A DNA stretch of 64,000 bases, taken from NCBI GenBank assembly GCA_011009095.1, contig VTPC01091056.1, positions 217,460 to 281,459 on the forward strand, written 5' to 3'. Source of the DNA: Ignelater luminosus (lineage: Eukaryota; Arthropoda; Insecta; Coleoptera; Elateridae). Position numbers and translations under genes: made by a program. A model generated the notes under the pieces. That model saw only the letters and a program-made list of their open reading frames with translations. It was not told the origin of the DNA and did no database searches. This document shows positions 12,101 to 23,639 of the stretch, one piece after another; the first letter of the stretch is position 1, and the number at the start of each line of letters is the position of its first letter.

Positions 12101-14430
12101 TAATCTTTTTTGTTGTTACCTAATAAGAATAATAAATGCAAGTTTAATCAATTTATTTTGGTTAATTGTTATCAATTGTAAAACTACTCAGAAGTATACT
12201 TATTTACTACACCCAGGGCAACCCAGCCAAATGAAGCAAAGCAAATTTTTTCTGTCTTTCATTTTCAATGATTCCAAAAGTGTGAGATTTAATAAATAAT
12301 TCCGAAAAGTGAGCAAAAGATCTAATTTATATCAATTAATGAATGATTGCAAACAAAACAAAATTATGTACATTTTGCAATAAATAACAACAAGAGGTTC
12401 TATCATCAAGTTAATTTGTAAACCCGCTAAGAATCTCGTGAAAATAGTCATAAATTCTAATTATAACCTTAAATAGCTACTTTCTCAATTTTGCTGTCGA
12501 GTGGCTCGAGTTTTTTGTTTGTAATAACAACCATTTCAGTTGGCGTTTTCTTTGAAAGAACTGAAAATTAAAATTATCATAGCAGTCAATTCATTGGGAA
12601 TAACTCCTGTACTTTAAAAATAAACAACAATCAATTAAATGGTATAAAAGCAAAGCTTTAAATATTTTTAACTTCTTTTGAAATCCGGAAATTGCTACAT
12701 GGAAATAATTAACATTTAAAAATGGTGTTTTGATTAAAAAAAGAAAAATTGCCCTTGAAGAACATGGAGTGGGCTGGTCGTAACGTGCCATATTAATAAA
12801 ATATTGCAAACTCGTTTAGATTAAAATAGAATGTTAAATTAAAGTTTTAAAATTTAGAAAACAGCTAATAGACTCGTAAACGTTTTTATTTGAATTATAT
12901 TTTTGATTTATGGTATTTTTTTGAATGCCTTACATTGCATAGTTTGCGTTTAGAAATAGACGATACTTAAATATGCCGTTTACACACTATTAACACAAAT
13001 ATAAATAAACCACACTCTGTATCTGTATAAAAGACAAAGTTCGGATTAGATTACAATTAGAGGAAATTCGAGGGCGTCAGTCTCGAGGGAAATGCAAATC
13101 GTCTAGTATTTTAAATTCTCAGTTGAATTACAGTAAATTTATAGTATACAAATCCAAACTAAATCAATTACTCTTAGCAATTCTATTTTTAAAACCATGG
13201 GATGGTTTTTATCTAACTATTATACATGGAGGACCCACGCAATAACTACTTTATGAAACATGAAACAGAAAATACAACATTTGTTGTAGACGACTCGTTA
13301 ACTAGTACTTCAAGCTTATTATTATCAATGATAAATCGAAAAAAATATAATTTCAACAAACAAAAAAAAAAGTTTTAACCTTGAAAATAATTAAATTAGG
13401 TCATGCGTTTCGTTAAGGCGGATTTCAATCAAATAAGATTCATGAAATCAAAGTTACCCATCAATATTCAGAACCAAACGTTCCCCATTTTAGTGAATAT
13501 TCTGATTCTCCTTAATTAACTTCAACAGCCGCATTCGGATAGTTAGTATGCAAACGATTGGGAGTTAGGATTTTAGGTTTATTAACATTTTATTTTAATT
13601 ACTCCTGCTACTTACTAAACTCATTGTTAGAAACGCGGAGGTTTGAATCTCATTTAAAAAAAAGTAAGCCAATTAAATCGTTAAATTAAAATTTTATTAA
13701 AATGCGAGATAATTTAGGCGCACCTTTTTGTAAGGAAAAGTCATCCTGGAAATTCTCAGTTTTCATTAAGTAGATCATGTTCAACATTTACATTTTAAAT
13801 ATTTGCCTTAATTTAATTTAATTTAATATTTTGATGTGACTTTGTTAACTTTAACATAATTTACAGCTTTAACTGGAAAGGAAATATTTTAGACTTAAAG
13901 GTATCGCTGCTATTTTAAAAACAAACAGAGGAAAATGAATTTGTGACCATTTTAGTAGTGTGTTACTAGGCTGGAATTGTAACTGTTTGTTAATCGGAAA
14001 TTCGATACATTGGAATTATGGTTTGATTCCCTGAGTAGCACATAGTGTTTTAATGATTATGGAGTAAATATAAATTAACCGCGTGGGATTTAATTTAACA
14101 CTGGTATAGATAATTATGTAGGCCTGTTAAATGATAAGTCATAAGCTATTTCGATATTCCGATGGGTTTTATACAGAGACTCTAATTCGTTTGACTCGGT
14201 TTAAGTATAAACAAACTGCACTTATGTACCAGCTGTTCTTGCAATCTGTACTTCGAGTTTACTATAGAACTAACTAATTTTATTTATGTAACTTTATTCT
14301 GTTAGTTATTTTTAAGTTTTGATAAAAAATGTTTATCATTGTTCACCTGAGTGACACATTCATGTCATTCTAACGATAAACATGTTTTAATTTTTCGAAT
14401 TTTGGGTTTTGAAAGTTTCGAGTAGGAAAG

Positions 14431-14462
14431 GGTTGTACCTTGGGACGGTTGTACCTTGGGAC
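14431..14462 (+). repeat. Tandem pair of the pogo-end motif
   Basis: Two adjacent identical copies of the 16-bp motif GGTTGTACCTTGGGAC. A one-base variant sits at 14627-14642 and a single copy at 17241-17256. Repeats of this kind next to transposon ends often serve as transposase binding sites. Confidence 0.75.
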
Positions 14463-14912
14463 ATTTCTTGTGGACAGTAGTACACTCTATTGATAGGTAC
14501 ACACAATGTGGATAATCTTCTTCTCAGTCTATGTGAGAAACCATTTTGGTTTTGGTTGTCATTTCTTTTTGTAGCCTCGGTTTGACTGTTACTTTGGTTA
14601 GAATTTTCTTCGTCAGACACGTGGTTGGTTGTACCTTGGCACACACATGTAGAAATCGACAAATACAAAATACAAGAATCAAATGAAATATTGTATTTGA
14701 ACAATTATAGAACTGCTATCTACTACTTAAAAAATAAAAATGAATGAACAAATAGTCACACTAAGAAAATTCGTTTTTATAATTAGCATTGATTTTAATT
14801 TTGTTTTATTTTAATTTAGTTTATTTTGAAAATTTTATTGCCATGCCTTATCGCAATGCACACAGATGTTCGAGTAGTTGATAGCTTTGTAAATCTTCAT
14901 GCCTCGTCATAC

Positions 14913-15072
14913 CAGTAGCGCAGCTACGGGGTTTCCTCCAAGTATTCCATGGTCCCCTTAAATAAAATAATAAAATTTCATAGAAATTTAATGAAAAAAA
15001 ATATATATGGATAGAAAGTTTTTTTAGTTAGCTTGTCCCCCTCCCAAAAAAACAATCCTGTCTACGCTACTG
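14913..15072 (+). mobile_element. Small hAT-type MITE
   Basis: The 160-bp insert begins CAGTAGCGCAGCTACG and ends GTCTACGCTACTG, giving imperfect inverted ends. It is flanked by CGTCATAC (14905-14912) and CGTCATAG (15073-15080), an 8-bp duplication with one mismatch, as hAT elements make. It has no coding capacity and sits just upstream of the pogo-like coding region, so it inserted after that element arrived. Confidence 0.7.
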
Positions 15073-15146
15073 CGTCATAGCAGTCCTAGGTCTAGCCTAC
15101 AGATAAATGTTTCATCTGATATTTCACATGCGTTTGTATTTTTCAG

Positions 15147-17111
15147 ATGGGCCGTAGTGTTGAAGGCAAAAAAAGAATAAAGCTAGGTGCAGCAGGAATA
15201 GAGGCTGTTGCTAATGAAGTTATTTGACAGAAGAGATATCTCTCTAAGAGTAGCAAAGAGTTACGGCATATCAAAGAGCACATAGAAAAATACAAATTGC
15301 CTGGCCAAACTGAATTTAAATATAAAGCTAACAATGCAACACAAAACGTTTTCACCATTGAGCAAGAGGAAGAACTTCTCTCTTACATTTTAAAAGCTAA
15401 GCAATGAAACTTTGGTGTGACTGTGGATGAAATGAAGTAGTTGGCATTCCAGTATGCTAAAGCCAACAATGTTAAGTACCCAGCAAAATGGGATGAAGAT
15501 GAATCAGCTGGAAGGCAATGGTACAGAACATTTAGACTGATTTACAGGAACAGGATATCACTGATAAAGCCCGAAGTAACTAGTCTAGACCGAATGGCGC
15601 ATTTCAACAAGCCCAATATTGAAATGTTTTTCAAAAAGCTAGCAGAAATTTATTCAAAGCATCCTTTACAACCTCAAAATGTCTGGAACCCTGATGAAAC
15701 AGACAGTTTAATAGTTCACAAGCCAGTACGCGTGATAGGAGACATCAAGGCCAAACAAACTGGGACGGTCACTTCCAAAGAACGAGGAATTAATGTGTCA
15801 ATGATTGCCTGTGTTAGTGCAGTTGGCACGTTTGTTCCACCAGCCATCATATTTCCACATGTCCATTACAAGGAGCACATGATAAATAACGCGCCGCCTG
15901 GAACCATTGGTATGGCAACTTGGTCTTATGCCGAACCGTTTGTAAAATACCTTTAACATTTCATCTCCATAGTAAAGCCCTCACTTGGCCATGAAGTGCT
16001 GTTAGTGATGGACAACCATGAGAGCCACCTTTCATTGGAAGCACTAAATCTTGCCAAAGAAAACGATATTATTATCTTGACTTTCAGGCCACACACAAGC
16101 CACAAGTTACAACCTTTAGATAGAACTGTTTTTGAGCTTTTCAAATCATACTACAATAAAGCCTGCAAGGATGGATGCTCAGCCACCCTCGAAAACCAAT
16201 TTTTATATATGTGAACCTGCATAAAAAACCTAGGTAGTGTGTTAAAACAAGTTTTCGAGAAAAATGCATTCAAAATAAAAAGATGAAATAGCAACAAAAG
16301 AAGATAATAATAATTTGTTGTACAAAATGGTGTTTTTGTATAAAAATCCGCAACGAGCTTTTTGACACACTAGGTGGGTTTCTTCGTGCAGGGTCGCATA
16401 TGATGTAGCACAATTGGTAGGCAAAGCATTTCCTTTGGCGTTTACTTTAAGTAACATAACTGCAGAATTCAGGGTTACTGGCATCTAAGCATTCAATGAA
16501 GAAGTGTTTGGAAACCATGAGTTTTTACTTCAATCACCAGAAGCACTGCCGCTAGGGCAAAATATTGGTGATGAATCAAGATCAGAGACACGTTCAAATT
16601 CGCCCAGTCCCAGGAAGTCATCTGGTAGGGGAAGAAAGCCAGGAAAGTGTATGATTGTCACCGACACACCGTAAAAGCAGAGAATTGAAGAAAAGAAAAG
16701 TAAGAAAACCAAATCATGTCCAATGAAAAGAAATGTTAAAGAGCTGTAGAGTTTTCATCTTCTTTATCAGAAGACGAACCATCAGAGGAATATAGAAGAA
16801 GAGGACTTTTCATCTTTCTTTTCATGCGAAGGACCATTGATTATCTCTGAGGGTAGTTGGGTGTTAGATATGAAATCATTGGCCAAATTAAGGGGCATGT
16901 TTACTATGCTGGAAAAGTATTAGAGATCACAGAAAAAGATGTCTCTGTAAAATTCTTAAGAAAACAAAAGATTCACTTTGCATTCCCCAATGTTGATGAT
17001 CTCAGCACTGTTAGGCGCAGCGATGTAGTGAAGGTGTTACTAACTTCAACCATAGGGCGTGGGTTACATTCCTTCAATGTGAGATTTCCACAGAATCTTG
17101 TTTTAAAGTAA
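15147..17111 (+). pseudogene. Pogo/jerky-type transposase relic (DDE_1)
   Basis: Reading starts at MGRSVEGKKRIKLGAAGIEA, includes a CENP-B/psq-like helix-turn-helix area and continues as AFQYAKANNVKYPAKWDEDE. The DDE_1 domain follows: NVWNPDETDSL holds the first acidic pair. After a stop, VLLVMDNHESHLS holds the second Asp with FRPHTSHKLQPLDRTVFELF after it. Past the MITE at 16237-16370 come IYDVAQLVGKAFPLAFTLSN and FRVTGI, typical of the C-terminal part of insect pogo transposases. A chromo-like tail, VYYAGKVLEITEKDVSVKF, ends at 17111. In-frame stops (near 15225, 15406, 15438 and 15954) and frameshifts show that it is dead. Full length would be about 600 residues or more, in keeping with the family. 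Confidence 0.75.
16237..16370 (+). mobile_element. 134-bp TA-flanked MITE inside the pogo relic
   Basis: The inverted ends are GTGTGTTAAAAC at the left and TTTTTGACACAC at the right, with TA on both sides (16235-16236, 16371-16372). The insert interrupts the transposase coding region between the ENQFLYM block and IYDVAQLVG. It has no coding capacity. The TA duplication points to mobilisation by a Tc1/mariner-superfamily transposase. Confidence 0.6.
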
Positions 17112-17319
17112 CCTAAGCCACCATGAGATTAAAAACAAACCTAACACTGTTTATTCGGCCTACTGTTAATTGCATTTAGCTTATGTTAATACAAACGTGT
17201 TCATTACACAAGTCCTGTTTTGTTTCTACATCTCTACGTCGGTTGTACCTTGGGACATAAATATCAAATTGCAAAATTAATCAAAAATATGATAAGCATT
17301 TGTTCTGGTCAGTTGCAGC

Positions 17320-18720
17320 CAGAATTAAGTGACCGCAGAAAGCAACGAAAAACTAAACAGTTAGTCTATGTATGTTGCTCGCGTTAGTCAGTTTACAAGT
17401 GGAAATACTGATGGGCTAGTAATGATAAAAGAATTACAGCTACACCAACGAGACCCACTAAACGGAATCAAGTAGATGTGAAAAAAACATACGCCAGAAG
17501 AGGCATTGGCAATTTTAATTAAAGGCGAGTTTACAAAAAGACAATGGGAAATAATTCACGGTGCTAATAAAAATGTTTATCCCTGCTACTCATTGATTAA
17601 AAAAACAAAAAAGCAATGCTACCCCAACGAATAGGCAATCCCTGTCATCAAGATCCAACTGCAGTCGTTACTTGTTTGTCTAAATACCTGGCCGAGATAA
17701 TTAAAAGATGTTCAAAAAACAAAAGAGTAAATTTAAAGTTAATAAGAAAATGGGGATGTGACGGATTTCAACAGTCGCAATTCAAACAAAAATGTAATAA
17801 TACCATCGATAGTGATGCCAATATATTTCGAAGGTTCCTCGTTCTTCTGTGACCAGTAAAAATTATATGGCAGAATCTAGTTCTATTCTTAGTGAGATTC
17901 TGTAGATCAATTCGCATAAGACATATTTCTTAAACAAAAGATGTTCCTAAGGAAGAAGAAACATACATTGAAAACCAAGTTCAAATCCTGACGGAAACAC
18001 AAATACTAACTCCTGAGGGAATCTGTTCTCCATGCGAGAGTTCGCCTTTTTGAGTCACTACTCCATTTCGCTTATAAACTCCCATTAACAAAATGGCAGG
18101 CTCGAAAACCAGAAGAAATGAAAACTATTACAGAAACAAAAGAAAAAATACAGACAGGTTTCAAAGATTAAATGGGGCTCGTGCTGGAGCTTCCCAAAGC
18201 TGAATTTAGAAACATCAACGACAGAAACCACCGGCATCAGTGTGGATTTCATCAAACAATTAAGAGTTATTTAAATGAATACAGCGTAGACGCCAACAAA
18301 TTTGCTGCCTACGCTCACGAAACGGCAAAAAATACGTGGAATTGTATAAATGGCATCCTATGTCACTTACAAGTTACAAAATTTTAATGCATGGAGCCAA
18401 AGTAATAAGTCATACAATATTACCTATTAGTCAGTTATTGGAGGAGGCAGTCGAGGCCTGTAATAAGAACTTCCGGCAATACCGATTAAATTTCTCAAGA
18501 AAATTCTCAAGGTGGATTGGAACAGGAACATTTTGAACAGGTTACTCTTGAGTTCGGATCCTTATTGAAGCTCCGTACTAAAGTGTCATATGAAAAAGAT
18601 GCCATTGCTAAAGAGGTATTAGATTTAATGGTTGCAAACTTTTCATAGCCGTCATTTCTAAATGAAAATGTTAAGGAGGACAGCGAAAGTAAAAAAGACA
18701 AAGTTAAGCATGATGATTAA
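17320..18720 (+). pseudogene. Transib/RAG1-like transposase relic
   Basis: Pieces in several frames line up with insect Transib-type transposases. TPEEALAILIKGEFTKRQWE and NVYPCYSLIKKTKKQCYP (17470-17625) belong to the N-terminal part. KWGCDGFQQSQFKQKC (about 17745-17795) carries WGCDG, the segment with the first catalytic Asp. LYKWHPMSLTSYKILMHGAK and LLEEAVEACNKNFRQYRLNF with RKFSR (18340-18520) are the C-terminal block shared with RAG1-like enzymes. Stops and frameshifts are frequent, and the middle of the catalytic core is shortened. No CACWGTG ends were found beside it, so its limits are unknown. The 44452-45871 element is a second, better-bounded member of the family. Confidence 0.55.
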
Positions 18721-19079
18721 CTTTTATTTTTTGTGGTTTTGCATAATTAATTTTGACTTAATTAAATTACTGACACACTGCATGACAAAATGTTTATTTT
18801 ATCACTAACCATGCTTAGTTTTAATTTTAGTTGAATTTTATGTAGTTACTTATTATTTGAATGAGAATTTATTTAATGTTTGTTTATATTATTAAGCCTA
18901 AATTGAAATTTGTATGCCTACATCACAGGCAACACGAATTGGTACTATTACGACTATATTAAGAACATTGTGACATACGATCTGCTAAATAAATATTCTT
19001 ATTCTAGAGTGAATATTACTTTCTTTCTGTAATAAATACTGCAACACGTTAAATGACGTCATGTTGATTAAAAAGAAAG
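18721..19079. other. Unassigned AT-rich DNA
   Basis: I see no gene, terminal repeat or recognisable element in this stretch between the Transib relic and the mariner remains. Confidence 0.5.
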
Positions 19080-19486
19080 ATGAAAATAATTTTGGCTTAG
19101 CCTTTCCTATAAATACTCGTATCACCTGGAAAGTTTAGAAGCCAGTCTCGTTTTTCTCTCTAAAATGGAGAATCCATGCGATGGGTTTTTAAAAAATAGT
19201 TTGTACCTAGCCTTCAGCTTGAAAACTCATGGTCACCGTCTTTTGGATCAAGCGAAACTATTTTTAGTAAATGCATGCCGAAGGAAAAATGTAATCCTTC
19301 CCCACGATAATGTGAAAATCCACAAAGTCGCCTAATCCTCAACCAGACCTTTTTCAGTGTAACTTTACCGAACTACATCATTTGCCTAATTTTTTAGGTT
19401 TAGAAATTTCAAGAAGTCCGTTTGCAAACAAAGACCAACTTCAAGAAATTGTGGATGCCTATTTTGAAAGCATGAAACATGAAGTA
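19080..19486 (+). pseudogene. Older mariner relic, split by the mariner at 19487
   Basis: Broken frames read VILPHDNVKIHKVA (second Asp region, LPHDNARPH in relatives), then FLGLEISRSPFANKDQLQEI and VDAYFESMKHE. That last run resembles the C-terminal part of DD34D mariner transposases. The sequence stops at the TA target of the younger mariner and resumes at 20720 with VPGMVKLQRYVIISNDK, so the younger copy landed inside this older one. No catalytic domain survives intact. Confidence 0.45.
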
Positions 19487-20719
19487 CGTGGGTGATCTGA
19501 AAAGTTTCCGACCTCAACGTGAAGATGGCAGCACTCGTAAATAAAAGCTACTGAATTTCGTTGTTCATCTGTTGACAGTTACTCACCAAAGTTTCAGCCA
19601 TTTTGGACGCGCAGTTTTTATGTAACAGTCGTTTGAGTGAGTTGATGTGAGTTTTTTTGTGAAAATGGACAAAATCGAGTATCGAGCTGTCATTAAATAT
19701 TTGTATTTCGCAAATAAAAGATGAGTTGGATTCTGTGTATGGGGACTCTGCACCATCATTTATCACAGTGAAATTTTGGGCTGCTGAATTTATACGTGGC
19801 CGTAACAGCTTGGGAGACGATGAACGTTCGGGACGTACAAAAACTGCAACTACCGACGAAAACATCGCCAAAGTTCACCAAATGGTGCTAGACGACCGCC
19901 AAATTAAAGTGAGAGAGATAGCAGAGGTTATGAACATGTCAAAAGAACGTGTTTGTCACATTTTAAATCAACATTTAGGCATGAAAAAGCTGTCCGCGCG
20001 TTGGGTGCCGCGTTTGCTCACGTTAGACCAAAAACGTGTTCGAATGAATATTTCCAACGCTCTTTTGGCGCAGTTTAGGCGAAATAAATCCGAGTTTTGG
20101 CGCCGATTAATTACTGTAGATGAAACTTGGATACACCATTATACGCCCGAAATAAAAATGCCGTCCAAACAGTTTTCTCGGCTGGGAAAGTGATGGCGAC
20201 TGTTTTTTTGGGATAGTCATGGAGTTATTTTAATCGATTATCTTCAAAAAGGAAAAACCATTACAGGAGCATACTATGCATCATTACTTGACAAGCTGAA
20301 GGCGGAACTTGCGAAAAAACGGCCACATTTGCAGAAAAAGAAAATTCTGTTTCACCAAGACAACGCACCGTCTCACACCTCAGCGGTTGCCATGGCGAAA
20401 ATCCACGAATTACGGTTTGAACTGCTTGACCATCCGCCTTACTCACCAGATCTAGCCCCAAGCGACTTCTTTTTGTTCCCTTATCTAAAAATTGCGCTCG
20501 GAGGACAAAGATTTTCGTCAAATGAAGAGGCAATCACCTTCGTGAACAATTATTTTGCAGAGAAAAATGCCGAGTACTATTTGGACGGGTTACAGAGATG
20601 GGAGCATCGGTGGGAGAAGTGTGTAGAGTTACAAAAAGACTATGTTGAAAAATAAAACAAATTTTCAGAAAAAATGTCTTGTATCTTTGTTAGGTCGGAA
20701 ACTTTTCAGACCACCCTCG
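19487..20719 (+). mobile_element. DD34D mariner element, 1,233 bp
   Basis: The ends CGTGGGTGATCTGAAAAGTT (19487) and its near-perfect inverse ending CCACCCTCG (20719) form TIRs of about 28 bp differing at two or three positions. TA lies on both sides (19485-19486, 20720-20721). Length, TIR size and TA target fit mariner. The single transposase gene on the plus strand is damaged by small deletions. Confidence 0.9.
19665..20655 (+). pseudogene. Mariner transposase (DD34D), lightly damaged
   Basis: The ATG at 19665 gives MDKIEYRAVIKYLY. A small deletion then shifts the frame to QIKDELDSVYGDSAPSFITV and the paired helix-turn-helix region (VREIAEVMNMSKERVCHILN). The linker motif WVPRLLTLDQKR, first catalytic Asp in TVDETWIHHYTPE, second in FHQDNAPSHTS and third in YSPDLAPSDFFLFPYLK are all present, giving DD34D. 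Between TPEIKMPSKQ and SAGKVMATVFWD a deletion of roughly 45 bp removes about 15 codons and shifts the frame. The C-terminus ends LQKDYVEK, as in relatives. The normal length is about 345 residues. All three catalytic Asp are kept, so the copy is fairly young. Confidence 0.85.
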
Positions 20720-20884
20720 TAGTACCAGGCATGGTCAAGTTGCAGCGTTATGTTATAATAAGCAATGACAAAATCTTTTTAAGGGTTCGAATTATATGCT
20801 AAGATGGCGATCATTTCGTAGTGGGAACGACCAGCTAGTTGGCTCTTGACCGATCTCTGTCGTACATGATCACCAAACAATGTT

Positions 20885-21900
20885 TGCATGCAAGGATGAT
20901 TTGAAAAGTTCTCGGAATGAAAATGAAAGAACATAATAGTAGAAATTATTTTATTCTTCAACATAATCTCCTAAAACAGTAAATACACTTGGTCCAACGT
21001 ATTTCCAGTAATTCCACCCCTGCTTGTAAAGATCTTTAGGAAGTTCCTCAAAATAGGAGTGCGCTGCCGCAATAATCTCTTTGTTTGTCTTGAAATACTT
21101 TCCAGTCACCGATTATTTTAAATTTAGAAAAAGGTGGAAGTCTGACGGTACTAATTCCGGAAAATATCGTGGCGGCTCCAACAATTCATACCTGAATTTG
21201 TCTAATTTAACAATTGCAATTGCACTTTTGTGAGAAGATACATTATCCTGATAACAATTTTTCAATAAATCAAGTCTTTTTGCTGTAATATTTCTATCTA
21301 ATTTATCTAGATCTAGAAGACTTGCATAGTATACTCCAGTAATGGTTTGACCCTTTTCCAACTAATCTATTAAAAGTATTCCGCTTGAGTCCCAGAATAG
21401 CGACGCCATCACCTTACCAGCTGATGACACCGACTTAGCCTTCTTTGTAACTGAACAACCAGCTTGTGTCCACTGTCTCAACTGCTGTTTTGTCTCCGGT
21501 ATATGGCAATGGATCCAAGTTTCATTCATAGTTACAAATCGCTGTAAAAATCCTTCATATCCTTGTTGAAATGGTCCAAACAACTCTGCAATATTTGTTC
21601 GAATGCGTTATTGATTGACAATCAATAATTGCGGCACTCATCCTGCGCAGAGTGTTCTCATTGTCAAACCTTGTGTTAAAATATGGTAAACGCATTCAGT
21701 TGAAATACCGGCAGCCTTAGCTAACTCAGCAAACTTCAATTGCCTGCCTGCAAGAACCATATCATGTATTCTTTGTGCCATTTCTGTAATTCTAGCACTT
21801 TTTGGGCCTCCATTACGGGTATCGTCTTTTACACTGGTAAGGTCACGTTTAAACTCCGTAGTCTTTGAAAATGATGCTGCAGATTCTTGCAGATTCCTCC
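20885..21900 (-). pseudogene. Second mariner transposase relic, minus strand
   Basis: Read on the minus strand from about 21840: KSARITEMAQRIHDMVLAGR, FAELAKAAGISTECVYHILT (helix-turn-helix), TMNETWIHCHIPETKQQ, SAGKVMASLFWDSSGILLID, CYQDNVSSHKS and FPELVPSDFHLFLNLK. The end is KDLYKQGWNYWKYVGPS and DYVEE with a stop at about 20951. The first catalytic Asp is replaced by Asn (MNE instead of VDE), and there are several stops. The 3' terminal repeat is visible at about 20891 (GGATGATTTGAAAAGTTCTC). The N-terminal part and the opposite repeat were not found, so the copy is 5'-truncated. It belongs to a different mariner lineage from 19487-20719. Confidence 0.75.
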
Positions 21901-23380
21901 TTTATCCGTCATAGTTTCTAGATGTATCTTTTTAAATTATTTATCTATATCTAGATTTTTACCCATTAACGCCAAAGACATTTCTCTTTAGGGGAATATC
22001 GTATCTGAGCAAAATATTGCTAAGTGGTTTATTATTATTTTCGTTTCTTAGAGAAACACTTTCATTAATTTCTTCTATTCTGAGTAAACAATAAAAGTTT
22101 TTTCAAAACAAACAGTGATGAATAAACTTTGAAACATTTATTAATAATTTTTTCAGTAAATATACAATGCAGTAGAAACCCCTACTAAAATAAATTAATA
22201 GCTTTGAAAACTACATTTTTGTGTTGTTGTACTTTAATGTACACATTATTTGAAACCATTTATATCGATACTATGGCGAAATGTTTACAGAGACTATCTA
22301 CAACTCTCTCGAATAATAGCAGCAGTCTGACATGAGTAATTCTAAATTTAATGGTTCGAAATTTATAGCACTACTATTCTGCGTTGGTGTTGAATAAAGG
22401 GCCGCTTATAAAGTACTTGAGAATTTGTAAAGCAGAAAAGGCTCCACAATTTCTAGCTTTCACGATATGGCAACCGCATTGTGTTATATATCAATATTTC
22501 TACCATGTATGTGCCTCTTTTGAAACTCTTGCTCAGTATTGTATCTCTTCTTCAAGCTTTAAATGGTAGGTAATATTTCCTCGAAATAGTAGAGATTTAA
22601 TAAAATATTATATCTATTGGAAATATATTCATAATAGTTAGGTTTACTTTACTCTTATATTGAATAAGAAAATAAATTTCTGAAGCAGAATTCAATATAA
22701 GCAATATATACCAAGAAAAAACATTTTGCTACGTCCAAGGAGAACAATTTCATGCATTTTAGATAGTATCTTAGGATTGCTCCAACCACGCATCAGTAGC
22801 AGTATATAAGAACATAAAAAGCTTGTAAAATTACTTTAGAGAAAGTTTTCCGCTAAATTGAAATCGCTTTAGTACAACAAAAAAATTTTCCCTTTCTAGT
22901 TAATTAAGAATTTTACTGCTGGAACAAAATAAACTTTTTTCACACAAATTATTCTGTTAAATTTATCAATTGTTCACTAATATTTGTTAATGTGTGACAT
23001 TTTATAAATTACAAACGAGGGAAGAAAAATTAATTTCAAGCTGTTGAATTTTATTAAACATAATATAAAAAGCAATTTTTTCTACCATCATTTATAAAAC
23101 ATGAATGGTATGCCAACAATGATGTTGATAAACGACTAGGTCGACCTTGTTTTTTCAAAGTTTTTATCTTATACCGATTTTCGGATGTCCAGTCCTTGGA
23201 CTAGTTGTTCAGGGCAAACGGGATTGTAATATAAAAAAATAATATCGAATATAATGAAAAACGATAAATTATGTAATCCAGTAGAAAGTTTGTAAAGTAG
23301 TTGAGTGGAGTTAGGCAGTATTTTAGTTATTGCGTAACTTGTGTCGGCTATCTAAATTTTTCTATCATTTTTTGTTTGTT
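21901..23380. other. Unassigned AT-rich DNA
   Basis: Nothing recognisable was seen. Open frames such as 22384-22569 plus look accidental. Confidence 0.5.
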
Positions 23381-23519
23381 TCAAGAGGAAAAGGTTATCC
23401 GTTTAGTAAAAAAACGGATTTTAATGCAACAAACAAAGGCTTTTCTAATGGATGAAAATATTGTTAGAGACAAATGCGGTAATCGCTGCCGGCTCGATTG
23501 TAGAACTGTTACAAGATAG
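23381..23519 (+). pseudogene. Possible cysteine-rich fragment of a DUF7869-type gene
   Basis: Behind an acceptor-like TTGTTTCAAG, the frame reads EEKVIRLVKKRILMQQ and then DENIVRDKCGNRCRLDCRTV before a stop. The CGxxCxxxC pattern after a basic stretch resembles the N-terminal Cys cluster of insect DUF7869-type proteins. No SDG/SDN block follows within a kilobase, and no ends are visible, so this is a weak call. It could equally be an orphan host exon. Confidence 0.2.
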
Positions 23520-23639
23520 AGTTGAAATAAGAAAAAAGAAACAACGAAATAGAACAAAAGGGAAAGATTGTTCAATTCTTTTATAGTGCAAGCAACCTTT
23601 ATTACTCCCAGAATTAATATTATTTTTGCACGTCTCATA

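Larger units (their letters stand above)
8153..14430. other. Unassigned AT-rich DNA
   Basis: About 6.3 kb in which I see no conserved protein and no clear element ends. Short open frames (for example 9168-9380, 10974-11204 plus; 12591-12809 minus) have biased low-complexity composition and no known motif. A consensus-like splice donor (GTGGTAAGTATT) follows a GA-rich stretch at about 11540-11560, which might mark a noncoding first exon, but nothing else supports this. Only a diverged repeat pair at about 8348 and 9056 stands out. Confidence 0.5.
14431..17256 (+). mobile_element. Pogo-like (Tc1/mariner superfamily) element with direct-repeat ends
   Basis: The limits are set by a 16-bp motif, GGTTGTACCTTGGGAC. 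It occurs twice in tandem at 14431-14446 and 14447-14462, as a one-base variant at 14627-14642 (GGTTGTACCTTGGCAC), and once at 17241-17256, all in the same orientation. Between them lies a pogo/jerky-type transposase relic on the plus strand. Two small MITEs (14913-15072 and 16237-16370) lie inside. Pogo elements usually have inverted ends and a TA duplication. Here no inverted copy was found, although the core TGTACCTTGGGACA is a weak palindrome (10 of 14). True ends may lie slightly outside these limits. Confidence 0.6.

Noticed and set aside
9606-13100. TATAAAAG sequences (about 9608 and 13027) as promoters
   Set aside because: At 13027 the nearest initiator-like TCAGT lies about 50 bp downstream, too far, and no gene follows either site.
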